DNA from: SIG471 sp045638565
Lineage (GTDB): Bacteria; Bacillota; Clostridia; Oscillospirales; Butyricicoccaceae
Direction: 5' to 3'
Length of the DNA: 13,081 bases
Assembly: GCA_045638565.1 (NCBI GenBank)
Contig: JAZUBN010000169.1
Coordinates: 1 to 13,081, forward strand
The notes below the pieces were generated by a model. It ran no database searches. It was given only the letters and a program-made list of their open reading frames with translations, and had not been told where the DNA came from. Position numbers and translations under genes: made by a program. Below, piece after piece: positions 1 to 7,124 of this stretch; positions within the stretch are counted from its first letter, which is position 1; each line of letters opens with the position of its first letter.

Positions 1-1492
1 CGCCCCCTTCACCGACCTGGGTGTCATAGCCGTTATGGAGTTTTACGATGAAGTCGTGGGCGCAGGCTGTCTTTGCCGCTTCCATAACCTCCTCCATAGT
101 GGCATCAGGCTTGCCGTAACGGATGTTATCGGCAATTGTGCCCGAGAAAAGATGCGGTGTCTGAAGGACATAGCCAATCTGACTGTGGAGCCAGAGAAGG
201 CTTCGCTCCTGCAAATCCTTGCCGTCAAGCAGGATTCTGCCGCCTGTAGGCTCATAGAAACGGCAGGCAAGCTTAACGAGCGTACTCTTGCCGGCGCCTG
301 TTTCGCCTACGATGGCAACCGAGGAGCCTGCAGGGATATCGAGATTGAAGTGTTCAAGAACATTCACTTCGCCGTCAGGATACATGAATGTGACATCTTC
401 AAATGTGATGTTACCCTTGATTTCTTCCCAGTTTTCACGCTTTGGCTCAAAGATTGTGCCGTACTTTGCCTCGATTTCAGGGGAATCCTTGATGAGAGGC
501 TCGGTTGTCATCAGCTTGTGGATACGTTCAACATTTGCCTGTGCGGCAACGATATTTGTAAGACCGCCGATGATATTCTGAATAGGCTCGACGATGGAAA
601 GTGTATAAGTGAGGAAGGTTACGAATTTCGCAATGTCGAAGCCGGTATCAAAATTGAGTACGCCGCCTGCCGAAAGAACAACGGCGAAGGCGCACGAGCC
701 CATGAACATAACGAGAGGACCGAAAACCGCCTGGAGAGTTTTTGTGCTCATAGCCTTGTTGTAAAGGTCCTGTGCCTTTTCCATAAACTCAGTTTCGCGG
801 TTTGCATTTGCCGAAAGGGACTTGATCGTCTTTGCACCCGATATATCTTCCGAAAATGCGGCAACAAGGGCGGAGTTTGCTCGTCTTACAGAGCGGTTGC
901 CGATGAGCAGCTTTTTGCGGAAATATGCACAGACGGCAAGGCCGAACGGCACGATTATGAATACCAGAAGGGCGAGCTTGACGGAAATTGTGAACATCAT
1001 TGCGAGAACGGCGAAGAGATAGCATATATCGAATACTAAATCTGCCAGCGCCCACGAGAAGATGTTGCCCATCATATTGGTATCCGACATGATTCGGCTC
1101 ATAAGATAGCCGACAGGTGTCGTATTATAGAAGGAAAGCGGCAGCTTCTGTGTGTGTTCAAAAGCGGCGTTTCGCATATCCTTGCCTATGGTCATCTCGA
1201 GGAACATACATTTGCGGGAATATATAATGGTGAATATGACGGTTATCATCAGTAAGAAGAGATAGAGGGCGATGAAGGCGCCCATGCCGTCAAGGGTGTT
1301 ATTCCCGATGAAGTGTGCTATTGCATACTCGGAAAACTTAGGGTAGATTGCCTCGACAACCGGGAGGACAACTGCCGAAAGAAGCATTATCGCGGTATGC
1401 TTTTTATAGCGTGTGAAAAACTTGAAAGGAAGGGCCCATGGTTTAGGGTCAAATTTGGTGCTCAGGGAATATTCATCAAAATTGTTAGCCAT
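1..1492 (-). CDS. ABC exporter half-transporter (TMD-NBD), partial at the left window edge
   Basis: This reading frame is open from an ATG at 1492 leftwards off the window: 497 codons are seen and the C-terminal part is missing. The N-terminal ~310 residues form a type-I exporter membrane domain (hydrophobic stretches near 33-50, 70-92, 150-190 and 255-300). The nucleotide-binding domain follows, with Walker A GETGAGKST at 396-404 and the Q-loop LQTPHLFS with Gln444. The sequence ends at VGEGG, just before where the LSGGQ-type signature, Walker B and H-loop should be. The start overlaps the upstream gene's stop by one base (TAATG) behind an AAAGGAGGG ribosome site, so translation is probably coupled. 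By context it is the partner of the 603-residue half-transporter, expected to form a heterodimeric exporter of drugs, peptides or lipids in the cytoplasmic membrane. The substrate cannot be told from sequence. Whether it holds the catalytic Walker B glutamate is outside the window. Confidence 0.93.
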   Translation of the reverse strand, partial: MANNFDEYSLSTKFDPKPWALPFKFFTRYKKHTAIMLLSAVVLPVVEAIYPKFSEYAIAHFIGNNTLDGMGAFIALYLFLLMITVIFTIIYSRKCMFLEMTIGKDMRNAAFEHTQKLPLSFYNTTPVGYLMSRIMSDTNMMGNIFSWALADLVFDICYLFAVLAMMFTISVKLALLVFIIVPFGLAVCAYFRKKLLIGNRSVRRANSALVAAFSEDISGAKTIKSLSANANRETEFMEKAQDLYNKAMSTKTLQAVFGPLVMFMGSCAFAVVLSAGGVLNFDTGFDIAKFVTFLTYTLSIVEPIQNIIGGLTNIVAAQANVERIHKLMTTEPLIKDSPEIEAKYGTIFEPKRENWEEIKGNITFEDVTFMYPDGEVNVLEHFNLDIPAGSSVAIVGETGAGKSTLVKLACRFYEPTGGRILLDGKDLQERSLLWLHSQIGYVLQTPHLFSGTIADNIRYGKPDATMEEVMEAAKTACAHDFIVKLHNGYDTQVGEGG

Positions 1493-3303
1493 TATTCTCC
1501 CTCCTTTTCCGAAAGTTCTTCTTCCAGCAGGCTCTGGATATTCCAGATTCTGCTGTAAATGCCGTCTTCACGCAGCAATTCTTCATGAGAGCCGAGCTGA
1601 CTGAGCTTGCCGTCCTTGAGAACGAGAATACGGTCAGCTTCCATAAGTGTTGTAGCTCTGTGGCTGATGATGACTGTTGTTACCTTTTTGTCGCGTTCCT
1701 TGAGAGCTTTGCGGATGCCTGCATCGGTTTCGGTGTCGACTGCAGAAAGGCTGTCGTCGAAAATGAGAACAGGAGGATCTGCAGCGAGTGTTCGCGCGAT
1801 TGCCACTCGCTGTTTCTGGCCGCCCGAAAGTGTCACACCGCGTTCGCCAAGCATGGTGTCATAGCCATGAGGGAAGTTTGTTATCGAATGGTGGACATGG
1901 GCAGTTTCTGTTGCTGCAAAGATTTCTTCGTCGGTAGCGTCAGGATAAAGCATACGAAGATTTTCCATGATGGTCTTGCTGAAGAGGAAAGGCTCCTGCA
2001 GGATAAGACCCATCTGGCGTCTGAGGCTCATTTTTTCAAAAGTTCTGATGTCACGTCCGCCTATTGTGATTGTGCCTTCGTCGGCATCGTAAAGTCGGGT
2101 GAGAAGATAAGTGATGGTGCTCTTGCCCGAGCCTGTGCCGCCTAAGATGGCGAAGGTTTCACCTTCGTGGATAGTGAAGGAAAGTCCGTCAAGAACCTTG
2201 CCGTCTTCATAGCCGAAAGATACATTATCAAAGACGATGTCGCCCGAAACCTTGTGTTCGCCCTCACTTGGCTTTGGAGCTTCCTCCTCAAGGTCGAGAA
2301 TCTGGCGGAGTCTGTCAATTGAAACGCCTACCTTACCCATATCGGCAACGATACGCGCCAGCATACGTGTAGGGCGGGTGACTGTTCTTATGTACATCAT
2401 GAATGTGACGAAATTACCTGCCGTAATCTGACCATTTACCACGAAAAATACACCTGCAACGACAATGACCGCCACCTGGAACTGACGCATGAAGTCGCCA
2501 AAGGACCAGTGGACAGCGAACATCTTACCGAGCTTTATCCACAACTCGGAATAGATCTTGTTCAGCTCTCTGAAATTGTCGAGAGTATGCTTTTCCATGC
2601 CGAAAGCCTTGACGACGCGTACGCCTGCAAAGGCTTCCTGAGTAGCCGAAGAAAGAGCGCCTTCAGCCTCTTCGGTGTAACGGTAGGAATGACGTATTTT
2701 TTTGAAAAAATAGAGGGAAACGAAAAAGCTCAGCGGAATGGTTACAAATGCAATGGTCGCCAGCGGAATATTGAGGGCAAACATGAGAACGAAGGCAACG
2801 ACGATCATACTTACCACGCGGACAAGGTCTGTCAGCTGGATAGCGATGAAGTTGCGCACAGTTTCAATGTCTGTTGTGCAGCGCTGGAGCGTATCCCCTG
2901 TTTGGGACTCCATATGCCATCTGAACGGGAGCTTTAAGATATGGCTGTGCAGCTTCTGTCTTAAATTGATGGAGATGCCCTCCGAAAGACGGGCTGCATA
3001 ATACTGTCTCAGGCCGTTAAACAGGCCTGAAATGCCTACGAAAAACAGGTAGACAAGGGCGCAGATATATAGGTTTTCAAAGAGAAACTCTCTGCCGCCT
3101 ATGTTTTCGATTATGTTTACGATTGGAAGAGGGAGGTCAAAAGGCTTTGTGCCGATGACCGAGTCGACAATCGTACCCACGAGGACAGGGGAGATATAGC
3201 TGAAGACAACGCCTATCAGCATACATACTACCGCCAGAATGAAAAACAGACGATTTTTACCCATTACCTGCCACAAAAAACCGAATGTGGACTTGTTTTT
3301 CAA
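1492..3303 (-). CDS. ABC exporter half-transporter with degenerate Walker B (heterodimer subunit)
   Basis: This 603-residue protein has the usual length of a half-size ABC exporter. The membrane domain spans about 1-325 with six hydrophobic segments. The nucleotide-binding domain shows Walker A GGTGSGKST (388-396), Q-loop Gln436, signature LSGGQ (492-496), Walker B VLIFDD (512-517) and H-loop His548 in IISHR. The residue after the Walker B Asp516 is Asp517 where canonical ATPases have Glu. That substitution is known from the degenerate site of heterodimeric exporters such as TM287/288, BmrCD and LmrCD. The best start is TTG at 3303, seven bases after AGGAGG; the next in-frame ATG is codon 14 and has no matching ribosome site. 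It is the first gene of an operon with the truncated half-transporter, transcribed from a TTGACA-N17-TATTAT promoter. Multidrug or lipid export is plausible, but the substrate is unknown. Confidence 0.93.
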   Translation of the reverse strand: MKNKSTFGFLWQVMGKNRLFFILAVVCMLIGVVFSYISPVLVGTIVDSVIGTKPFDLPLPIVNIIENIGGREFLFENLYICALVYLFFVGISGLFNGLRQYYAARLSEGISINLRQKLHSHILKLPFRWHMESQTGDTLQRCTTDIETVRNFIAIQLTDLVRVVSMIVVAFVLMFALNIPLATIAFVTIPLSFFVSLYFFKKIRHSYRYTEEAEGALSSATQEAFAGVRVVKAFGMEKHTLDNFRELNKIYSELWIKLGKMFAVHWSFGDFMRQFQVAVIVVAGVFFVVNGQITAGNFVTFMMYIRTVTRPTRMLARIVADMGKVGVSIDRLRQILDLEEEAPKPSEGEHKVSGDIVFDNVSFGYEDGKVLDGLSFTIHEGETFAILGGTGSGKSTITYLLTRLYDADEGTITIGGRDIRTFEKMSLRRQMGLILQEPFLFSKTIMENLRMLYPDATDEEIFAATETAHVHHSITNFPHGYDTMLGERGVTLSGGQKQRVAIARTLAADPPVLIFDDSLSAVDTETDAGIRKALKERDKKVTTVIISHRATTLMEADRILVLKDGKLSQLGSHEELLREDGIYSRIWNIQSLLEEELSEKEGE

Positions 3304-3344
3304 ATCGTCACCTCCTATAAAACTTATATATTTTATATAACTAT

Positions 3345-3373
3345 ATAATATAATAATTTTAATCGGTTGTCAA
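3345..3373 (-). promoter_or_regulatory. Sigma-A promoter of the ABC exporter operon
   Basis: On the minus strand TTGACA (3373-3368) is followed after exactly 17 bases by TATTAT (3350-3345). Transcription would begin near 3338, giving a leader of about 35 bases to the TTG start. The -35 overlaps the -35 of the divergent plus-strand promoter almost completely. Confidence 0.7.
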
Positions 3374-3395
3374 TTATGCTATAATATGTTATAGT
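3367..3395 (+). promoter_or_regulatory. Sigma-A promoter, divergent, driving the leader of the DUF4438 gene
   Basis: TTGTCA (3367-3372), a 17-base spacer and TATAGT (3390-3395) match a sigma-A promoter, with predicted start near 3402. The region around the -10 is itself an inverted repeat (CTATAA at 3379-3384, TTATAG at 3389-3394, 4-base spacer), which could be a repressor operator. No regulator can be named. The leader to the next gene would be about 190 bases long. Confidence 0.55.
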
Positions 3396-3403
3396 ATATA
3401 TTG

Positions 3404-3462
3404 ATAGGGGCAACTGAGTTTTTTTCTGTCAGTCGCCCGGAGGCGAAGAGCTTGAAACAAGC
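3404..3462 (+). other. Structured 5' leader or small RNA candidate
   Basis: Directly after the predicted transcription start lies a hairpin GGGCAACTG (3408-3416) / CAGTCGCCC (3430-3438) with one A-C mismatch and a U-rich loop. An alternative hairpin TCGCC-CGGA-GGCGA (3433-3446) uses the same right arm, so the two are mutually exclusive. A third hairpin, GCTTG-AAA-CAAGC, sits at 3450-3462. I do not recognise a known riboswitch consensus. It could be a leader regulating the DUF4438 gene or an independent small RNA. The pairing is seen directly; function is inference. Confidence 0.4.
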
Positions 3463-3593
3463 CCATACTATTATACTCCAAACAGTTTTCGAATTATATT
3501 TTTATTGATAAAACCAATAAAACGGCGTACATCTAAAAGGTTTATCTATAAAGCGAAAAATATTTTATTAAAATAAAAGAAGGAGAAATCACT

Positions 3594-4454
3594 ATGTTAA
3601 AGACAAATCGTGACAAGATCGCAATGCTTTCCGTTCAGGGACAGGTTCGCCATTCCCGCTATGCTACAAGCGGCAAGACAGGCATCGACGGCGAAGTTTT
3701 CTATATTCCTGGCACAGGCGGCATCACATACAATGCTCAGGTGGGCATGAACTGTGTCGACTGGAATGCCGACCATCTTGAACCTGGCGTAACAACACGT
3801 CATCCTAACGATGACTTCAATCACGCTTATATCGCATATTCCTGCGTGGGTAACGAAGCAATTATCGTTTCGGGCGAAGCAAAGGGCACAAAGGGCTTTG
3901 TAACAGGCAAGCACGGCGGATGCGAACATCTTATGGTGCATTTCGACCGCGAAACAAAGGAAAAGATGACAATGGACGATAAGATCCTCATCAAGGCTTA
4001 CGGTCAGGGTCTCATCCTCGAAGATCATCCAAACATCATCGTAAGAAATCTCGATCCAAATCTCCTCGATAAGTTCAACATCATCGAAGAAGGCAAGAAA
4101 CTGAAAATCGGCGTTGCAAAGATCGTTCCTGCATGTATTATGGGCTCGGGCTTGGGCACAGTTTCTCCAAACGCAGGCGACTACGATATCACTCTCCACG
4201 ACAAGAAAATCATGAAGAAGTATGGTCTCGACGAGCTTCGTTTCGGTGACATCGTTGCTATTATGGATGCTGACACACGCTACGGCAGAAACTTCCGCAC
4301 AGGCGCTGTCACAATCGGTGTTATCGTACACGGCGACTGCAAGCAGGCTGGTCACGGTCCTGGTGTTACATCTCTCCTTTCCTGCAAGACAAGCGACATC
4401 GTTCCATTCATCGACGAAAACGCAAACCTTGCTCACTATTTTGATGTAAAGTAA
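3594..4454 (+). CDS. DUF4438 family protein
   Basis: This 286-residue soluble protein starts at ATG 3594, eight bases after AAGGAG. I recognise it as the DUF4438 family (the group of Thermotoga TM1086), whose biochemical function is not established. Notable conserved-looking stretches are a Gly-rich N-terminal segment YIPGTGGITYNAQVG (37-51), GFVTGKHGG (about 101-109), MGSGLGTVSPNAGDYD in the middle, and HGPGVTSLLSC near the C-terminus. There is no signal peptide and no membrane segment, so it should be cytoplasmic. It follows a long structured leader and precedes an M20 metallopeptidase on the same strand, 114 bases apart. A shared role in peptide or amino-acid-derivative metabolism is possible, but rests only on position. 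Codon use is like that of its neighbours, with no sign of recent transfer. Confidence 0.8.
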   Translation: MLKTNRDKIAMLSVQGQVRHSRYATSGKTGIDGEVFYIPGTGGITYNAQVGMNCVDWNADHLEPGVTTRHPNDDFNHAYIAYSCVGNEAIIVSGEAKGTKGFVTGKHGGCEHLMVHFDRETKEKMTMDDKILIKAYGQGLILEDHPNIIVRNLDPNLLDKFNIIEEGKKLKIGVAKIVPACIMGSGLGTVSPNAGDYDITLHDKKIMKKYGLDELRFGDIVAIMDADTRYGRNFRTGAVTIGVIVHGDCKQAGHGPGVTSLLSCKTSDIVPFIDENANLAHYFDVK

Positions 4455-4466
4455 GAAAAATATATC

Positions 4467-4526
4467 TTCCCTGAGGGCAAAATTGCCCTCGGGGAATTGC
4501 CTGTGGGATGAAAAATGCTTCATTCC
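4467..4526 (+). other. Two intergenic hairpins between the DUF4438 and M20 genes
   Basis: The first hairpin has 14-base arms (4467-4480 and 4483-4496) with one G-T wobble. The second pairs GGGATGAA (4505-4512) with TTCATTCC (4519-4526). Neither is followed by a T-run on the plus strand, so neither looks like a forward intrinsic terminator. They may protect or process a joint transcript or dampen read-through. On the minus strand the first one is followed by ATATATTTTTC and could act weakly as a terminator. Confidence 0.5.
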
Positions 4527-4568
4527 AGAGCCAATTCATTTACTTATATATAAAAGGAGAAAAATCCT

Positions 4569-5870
4569 ATGACATACGCAGAAAAACTTTCGAAAATGAT
4601 TCAGGTGGAGACCATTTCCCAAAAGGGCGAAAAGAATCTCCATAAATTCTATGCCTTCCATAAAGTGCTTGAAGAGCTTTTCCCTAACATTCACGCAAAG
4701 ATGGAAAAGCGTGATTTTGAAGGCTCGCTGATGTTTTATCTCAAGGGCACAGGGGAAAAGGCTCCTCTTATGCTTATGAGCCATATGGACGTTGTGGAAG
4801 CCACAGGCGACTGGAAGCATCCTCCGTTTTCCGGTCATATCGACGGCAAGCGTGTATGGGGCAGAGGCACTCTCGATACAAAAGGCTCTCTCTTTGCTGT
4901 TATGCAGGCTGTCGAGGAAATGCTTGAAAATGACATCACTCTGCCATTCGACCTTTACCTTATCACTTCCTGTACAGAAGAAGTGGGCGGCGAAGGCGGT
5001 ATTGCCATGGCAAAATACCTCAAGGACAACAATATAAATATCGGTCTGCTCATCGATGAGGGCGGCGCTATTATGAATGAGCCTATCAAGGGGGCGAAGG
5101 GCAAGTTTGCCATGATAGGTGTTATCGAAAAGGGCGGCGGCAACCTTAAAATCATTGCACGTTCCAAGGGCGGCCATTCTTCAACTCCGCCTAAAAACAC
5201 ACCTATCGCCCGTCTTGCTGCCTTTGTAAATCACATCGAAAAGCACGATCCTTTCCGTGTGGAAATTTCTCCGCAGGTCGAAAGAATGCTCGAAGTGCTT
5301 TCGACAAATATGGAGGGTGTTCTCGGCCTTGCAATTAAAAACAAGCAGTATACAGCTCCGCTTATCAAGCTTGTTATGCCTAAGGTCAGCCCTACTGCAG
5401 GGGCTATGCTCAAGACTACCATTGCATTTACAATGCAGGGCGGCTCACAGGGGGCAAATGTGCTTCCTCAGGAGGCTTATGTTGTGGCAAATCTCCGCTT
5501 CATCCCTCATCAGAATAAGGATGAAAGCATTGAAATCATAAAGAAAATTGCCAAGAAATATGACCTTGAAGTCGAAGTTATGTCGGCTCGTCCTGCCACA
5601 CGTCCGACAGATATCAATGGTGAAGGCTATAAATATGTGGAAAAGACACTTAATAAGGTCTTCCCTGATGTGCTTGTTTCGCCATATGTTATGGTGGGCG
5701 GCACAGACTCTCGTTTCTATGCAGGCGTGACTAAGGACATCATCCGTTTCGCTCCGATTTTTATGGACGACCAGCAGTATGCCTCTGTCCACGGCACAAA
5801 CGAAAATGTCTTTATCGATGCTCTGCCTAAGGCTGTCGAATTCTATAAGGAAATCGTAAAGGGATATTAG
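4569..5870 (+). CDS. M20 family metallopeptidase, carboxypeptidase S / PM20D1-like
   Basis: This 433-residue zinc hydrolase of family M20 would remove an amino acid from a peptide or N-acyl amino acid. Expected co-catalytic metal ligands are present: His72 (SHMDVV), bridging Asp103 (GRGTLDTKGS), Glu138 with general base Glu137 (CTEEVGGEG), Asp163 (LIDEGG) and His408 (VHGTNE). His203 in GGHSS fits the lid-domain histidine. The wording around the first three motifs (DVV, W..PPFSG, GRGTLD.K) and the C-terminal HGTNE resemble yeast carboxypeptidase S and mammalian PM20D1 more than DapE or ArgE. No signal peptide is visible, so it is probably cytoplasmic. The start ATG lies nine bases behind AAAGGAG. 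No separate strong promoter is evident, so it may be co-transcribed with the DUF4438 gene. The exact substrate is not predictable. Confidence 0.9.
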   Translation: MTYAEKLSKMIQVETISQKGEKNLHKFYAFHKVLEELFPNIHAKMEKRDFEGSLMFYLKGTGEKAPLMLMSHMDVVEATGDWKHPPFSGHIDGKRVWGRGTLDTKGSLFAVMQAVEEMLENDITLPFDLYLITSCTEEVGGEGGIAMAKYLKDNNINIGLLIDEGGAIMNEPIKGAKGKFAMIGVIEKGGGNLKIIARSKGGHSSTPPKNTPIARLAAFVNHIEKHDPFRVEISPQVERMLEVLSTNMEGVLGLAIKNKQYTAPLIKLVMPKVSPTAGAMLKTTIAFTMQGGSQGANVLPQEAYVVANLRFIPHQNKDESIEIIKKIAKKYDLEVEVMSARPATRPTDINGEGYKYVEKTLNKVFPDVLVSPYVMVGGTDSRFYAGVTKDIIRFAPIFMDDQQYASVHGTNENVFIDALPKAVEFYKEIVKGY

Positions 5871-5908
5871 GCTATAATTTCCCATATCGCCTTATGTGGT
5901 AATTGATT

Positions 5909-5936
5909 TTGCTTGCGGTAGGGTATAATATATAAT
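5909..5936 (+). promoter_or_regulatory. Probable sigma-A promoter of the DegV gene
   Basis: TTGCTT (5909-5914), a 16-base spacer and TATAAT (5931-5936). A second TATAAT at 5924-5929 pairs only poorly with TTGATT at 5903 (15-base spacer). Transcription would start near 5943, just upstream of the GGAGG site. The -35 is weak, hence the moderate confidence. Confidence 0.45.
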
Positions 5937-5965
5937 TAAAGATTATTCTGTTGCCGGAGGTTTAT

Positions 5966-6805
5966 ATGAGATACAGAATTATTGCAGACAGCTCGTGCGA
6001 CCTGCCTTCTGATTTTCTTGAAAAAGATGATATAGATTTTTCCATCGTGCCCCTTACAATAACTGTCGACGGCAAGGATTTCGTCGACGATGATTCTCTC
6101 GATATAAAAGCGCTTCTCGATGTTATGCGCACAGGCAAGAGTATGGGCACAGCCTGTCCTTCGCCATCTGCCTTTGCTGAGGAGATGAAGAAAAATACCC
6201 ACAGCGTGTGCGTAACCATTTCGCAGAATCTCAGCGGCACATACAATGCGGCCGTTCAGGGCGCTGAGATGGCCAAAGAAGATGTGGAAGGCATAAAGGC
6301 GGAAGTAGCCGACAGTTTTCTGACATCGGGCGGCATGGTCCTGATGATAATGAAAATGCGCGAATGGATAAAGCAGGGTCTGCCTTATGAGGTCATCGTT
6401 GAAAATGTAAGGGCATACCAGAGAACGATATGCGCCCGATTTGTGCTGCAGGACCTTGGCAATCTTGTCAAGGCAGGACGAATGAGCAAGGTGGCAGGCG
6501 TTTTCGCTTCGGCATTGTCGCTCTGTCCTGTTTGCGGTGACAACGGCAACGGTCAGATAGTTGTGCTTGAAAAGGTGAGAGGGGCAAAACAGGCTCTTTC
6601 ACATCTTGTGGATACTGTGGCGGAAAAGGTGAAAAGCGTAGGCAAATTCCCTGTTGTCATCTCCCATGTTGACAACGAAGAGCAGGCAAATCTGCTTAAG
6701 AATATGATTTATGAGCGTTACGGCCTTGATGATGTGATGATTCTTCCTGCAAGAGGTCTTGTGGCTTACTATGCGGCGAACAAGGGCATTGTAATGTGTT
6801 TTTAA
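5966..6805 (+). CDS. DegV family protein (FakB-like fatty-acid-binding)
   Basis: This 279-residue DegV/FakB-family protein belongs to a family that binds a fatty acid and, in studied members, presents it to the kinase FakA for activation. Visible family signatures are DSSCDLP (8-14), CPSPSAF in the position of the usual TSQPSP motif (64-70), ISQNLSGTYNAA (85-96), VADSFLTSGG (114-123) and NLVKAGRMSK. The C-terminal region ends GLVAYYAANKGIVMCF, where most members have an H-x-GPG motif; that motif is absent. The start is ATG 5966, five bases after GGAGG. An in-frame TTG at 5951 lies upstream of that ribosome site and is rejected. The gene probably has its own promoter and is closed by a strong hairpin terminator. 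No fakA homologue is in the window. Confidence 0.88.
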   Translation: MRYRIIADSSCDLPSDFLEKDDIDFSIVPLTITVDGKDFVDDDSLDIKALLDVMRTGKSMGTACPSPSAFAEEMKKNTHSVCVTISQNLSGTYNAAVQGAEMAKEDVEGIKAEVADSFLTSGGMVLMIMKMREWIKQGLPYEVIVENVRAYQRTICARFVLQDLGNLVKAGRMSKVAGVFASALSLCPVCGDNGNGQIVVLEKVRGAKQALSHLVDTVAEKVKSVGKFPVVISHVDNEEQANLLKNMIYERYGLDDVMILPARGLVAYYAANKGIVMCF

Positions 6806-6809
6806 AACA

Positions 6810-6837
6810 AAAGCGTGTACATTTGTACACGCTTTTT
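6810..6837 (+). terminator. Intrinsic terminator after the DegV gene
   Basis: A 12-base stem AAAGCGTGTACA (6810-6821) / TGTACACGCTTT (6824-6835) is followed by further T. It starts five bases after the DegV stop codon. Read leftwards it is followed by TTGTTTT, so it may also stop the opposing transcript. Confidence 0.85.
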
Positions 6838-6882
6838 ATGGTTTCATAAATTAAAGATTTAATTAAATCACAAGCTTACCAG

Positions 6883-7099
6883 CCGAGCGCATGGCTCGGT
6901 TCGTCTCCGACGGGGACTTTTGTTCGGTCAAAAGTCCGAAAACCCGCAAACTGGTCACGCAGTTTGATCACGGTGACCAAGGGCTGCGCCCCTGGACCTC
7001 TTGTGTGTGACAAGTCACATTTCATATTCGCTCTGCGAGCGCTGTGATTGCCTTTGGGCAATCGAGGTGTCTCCGACGGATTGGATAATACGAGCGTAT
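6883..7099. repeat. Array of about nine small hairpins in a gene-free region
   Basis: Inverted repeats follow one another nearly without gaps: CCGAGC/GCTCGG (6883-6899), GTCTCC/GGGGAC (6903-6917), GGACTTTTG/CAAAAGTCC (6914-6937), AAACTG/CAGTTT (6948-6965), GGTCAC/GTGACC (6953-6978), CCAAGGGC/GCCCCTGG with one mismatch (6977-6995), TGTGAC/GTCACA (7006-7019), CGCTC/GAGCG (7029-7041), GATTGCC/GGCAATC (7046-7063) and ATACG/CGTAT (7088-7099). Several overlap and exclude each other. The string TCTCCGACGG occurs twice (6904, 7071). Short open frames on either strand lack ribosome sites and read through the palindromes, so no gene is called. It lies in the presumed 3' UTR of the minus-strand membrane protein gene. 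Function is unknown. Confidence 0.6.
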
Positions 7100-7124
7100 A
7101 GTAGCTCACCTGCAGTGGTAACCC

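Noticed and set aside
35..1039. Long plus-strand open frame (334 codons)
   Set aside because: It is the antisense shadow of the partial ABC gene on the minus strand, whose frame shows Walker A and Q-loop. The plus-strand product is Cys-rich and has no recognisable motif.
4467..4496. Forward terminator after the DUF4438 gene
   Set aside because: The stem is strong, but no T-run follows on the plus strand. Kept only as a hairpin.
3597..4523. Minus-strand open frame of 308 codons opposite the DUF4438 gene
   Set aside because: Antisense shadow; Cys/Val-rich composition, no ribosome site, and the plus strand encodes a recognised family.
5951..5965. TTG start for the DegV protein
   Set aside because: The GGAGG ribosome site lies within the would-be extension. 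ATG 5966 gives the canonical DegV N-terminus (RYRIIADSS).
6883..7099. CRISPR array
   Set aside because: The repeated units are different palindromes, not one direct repeat with regular spacers, and no cas gene is near.
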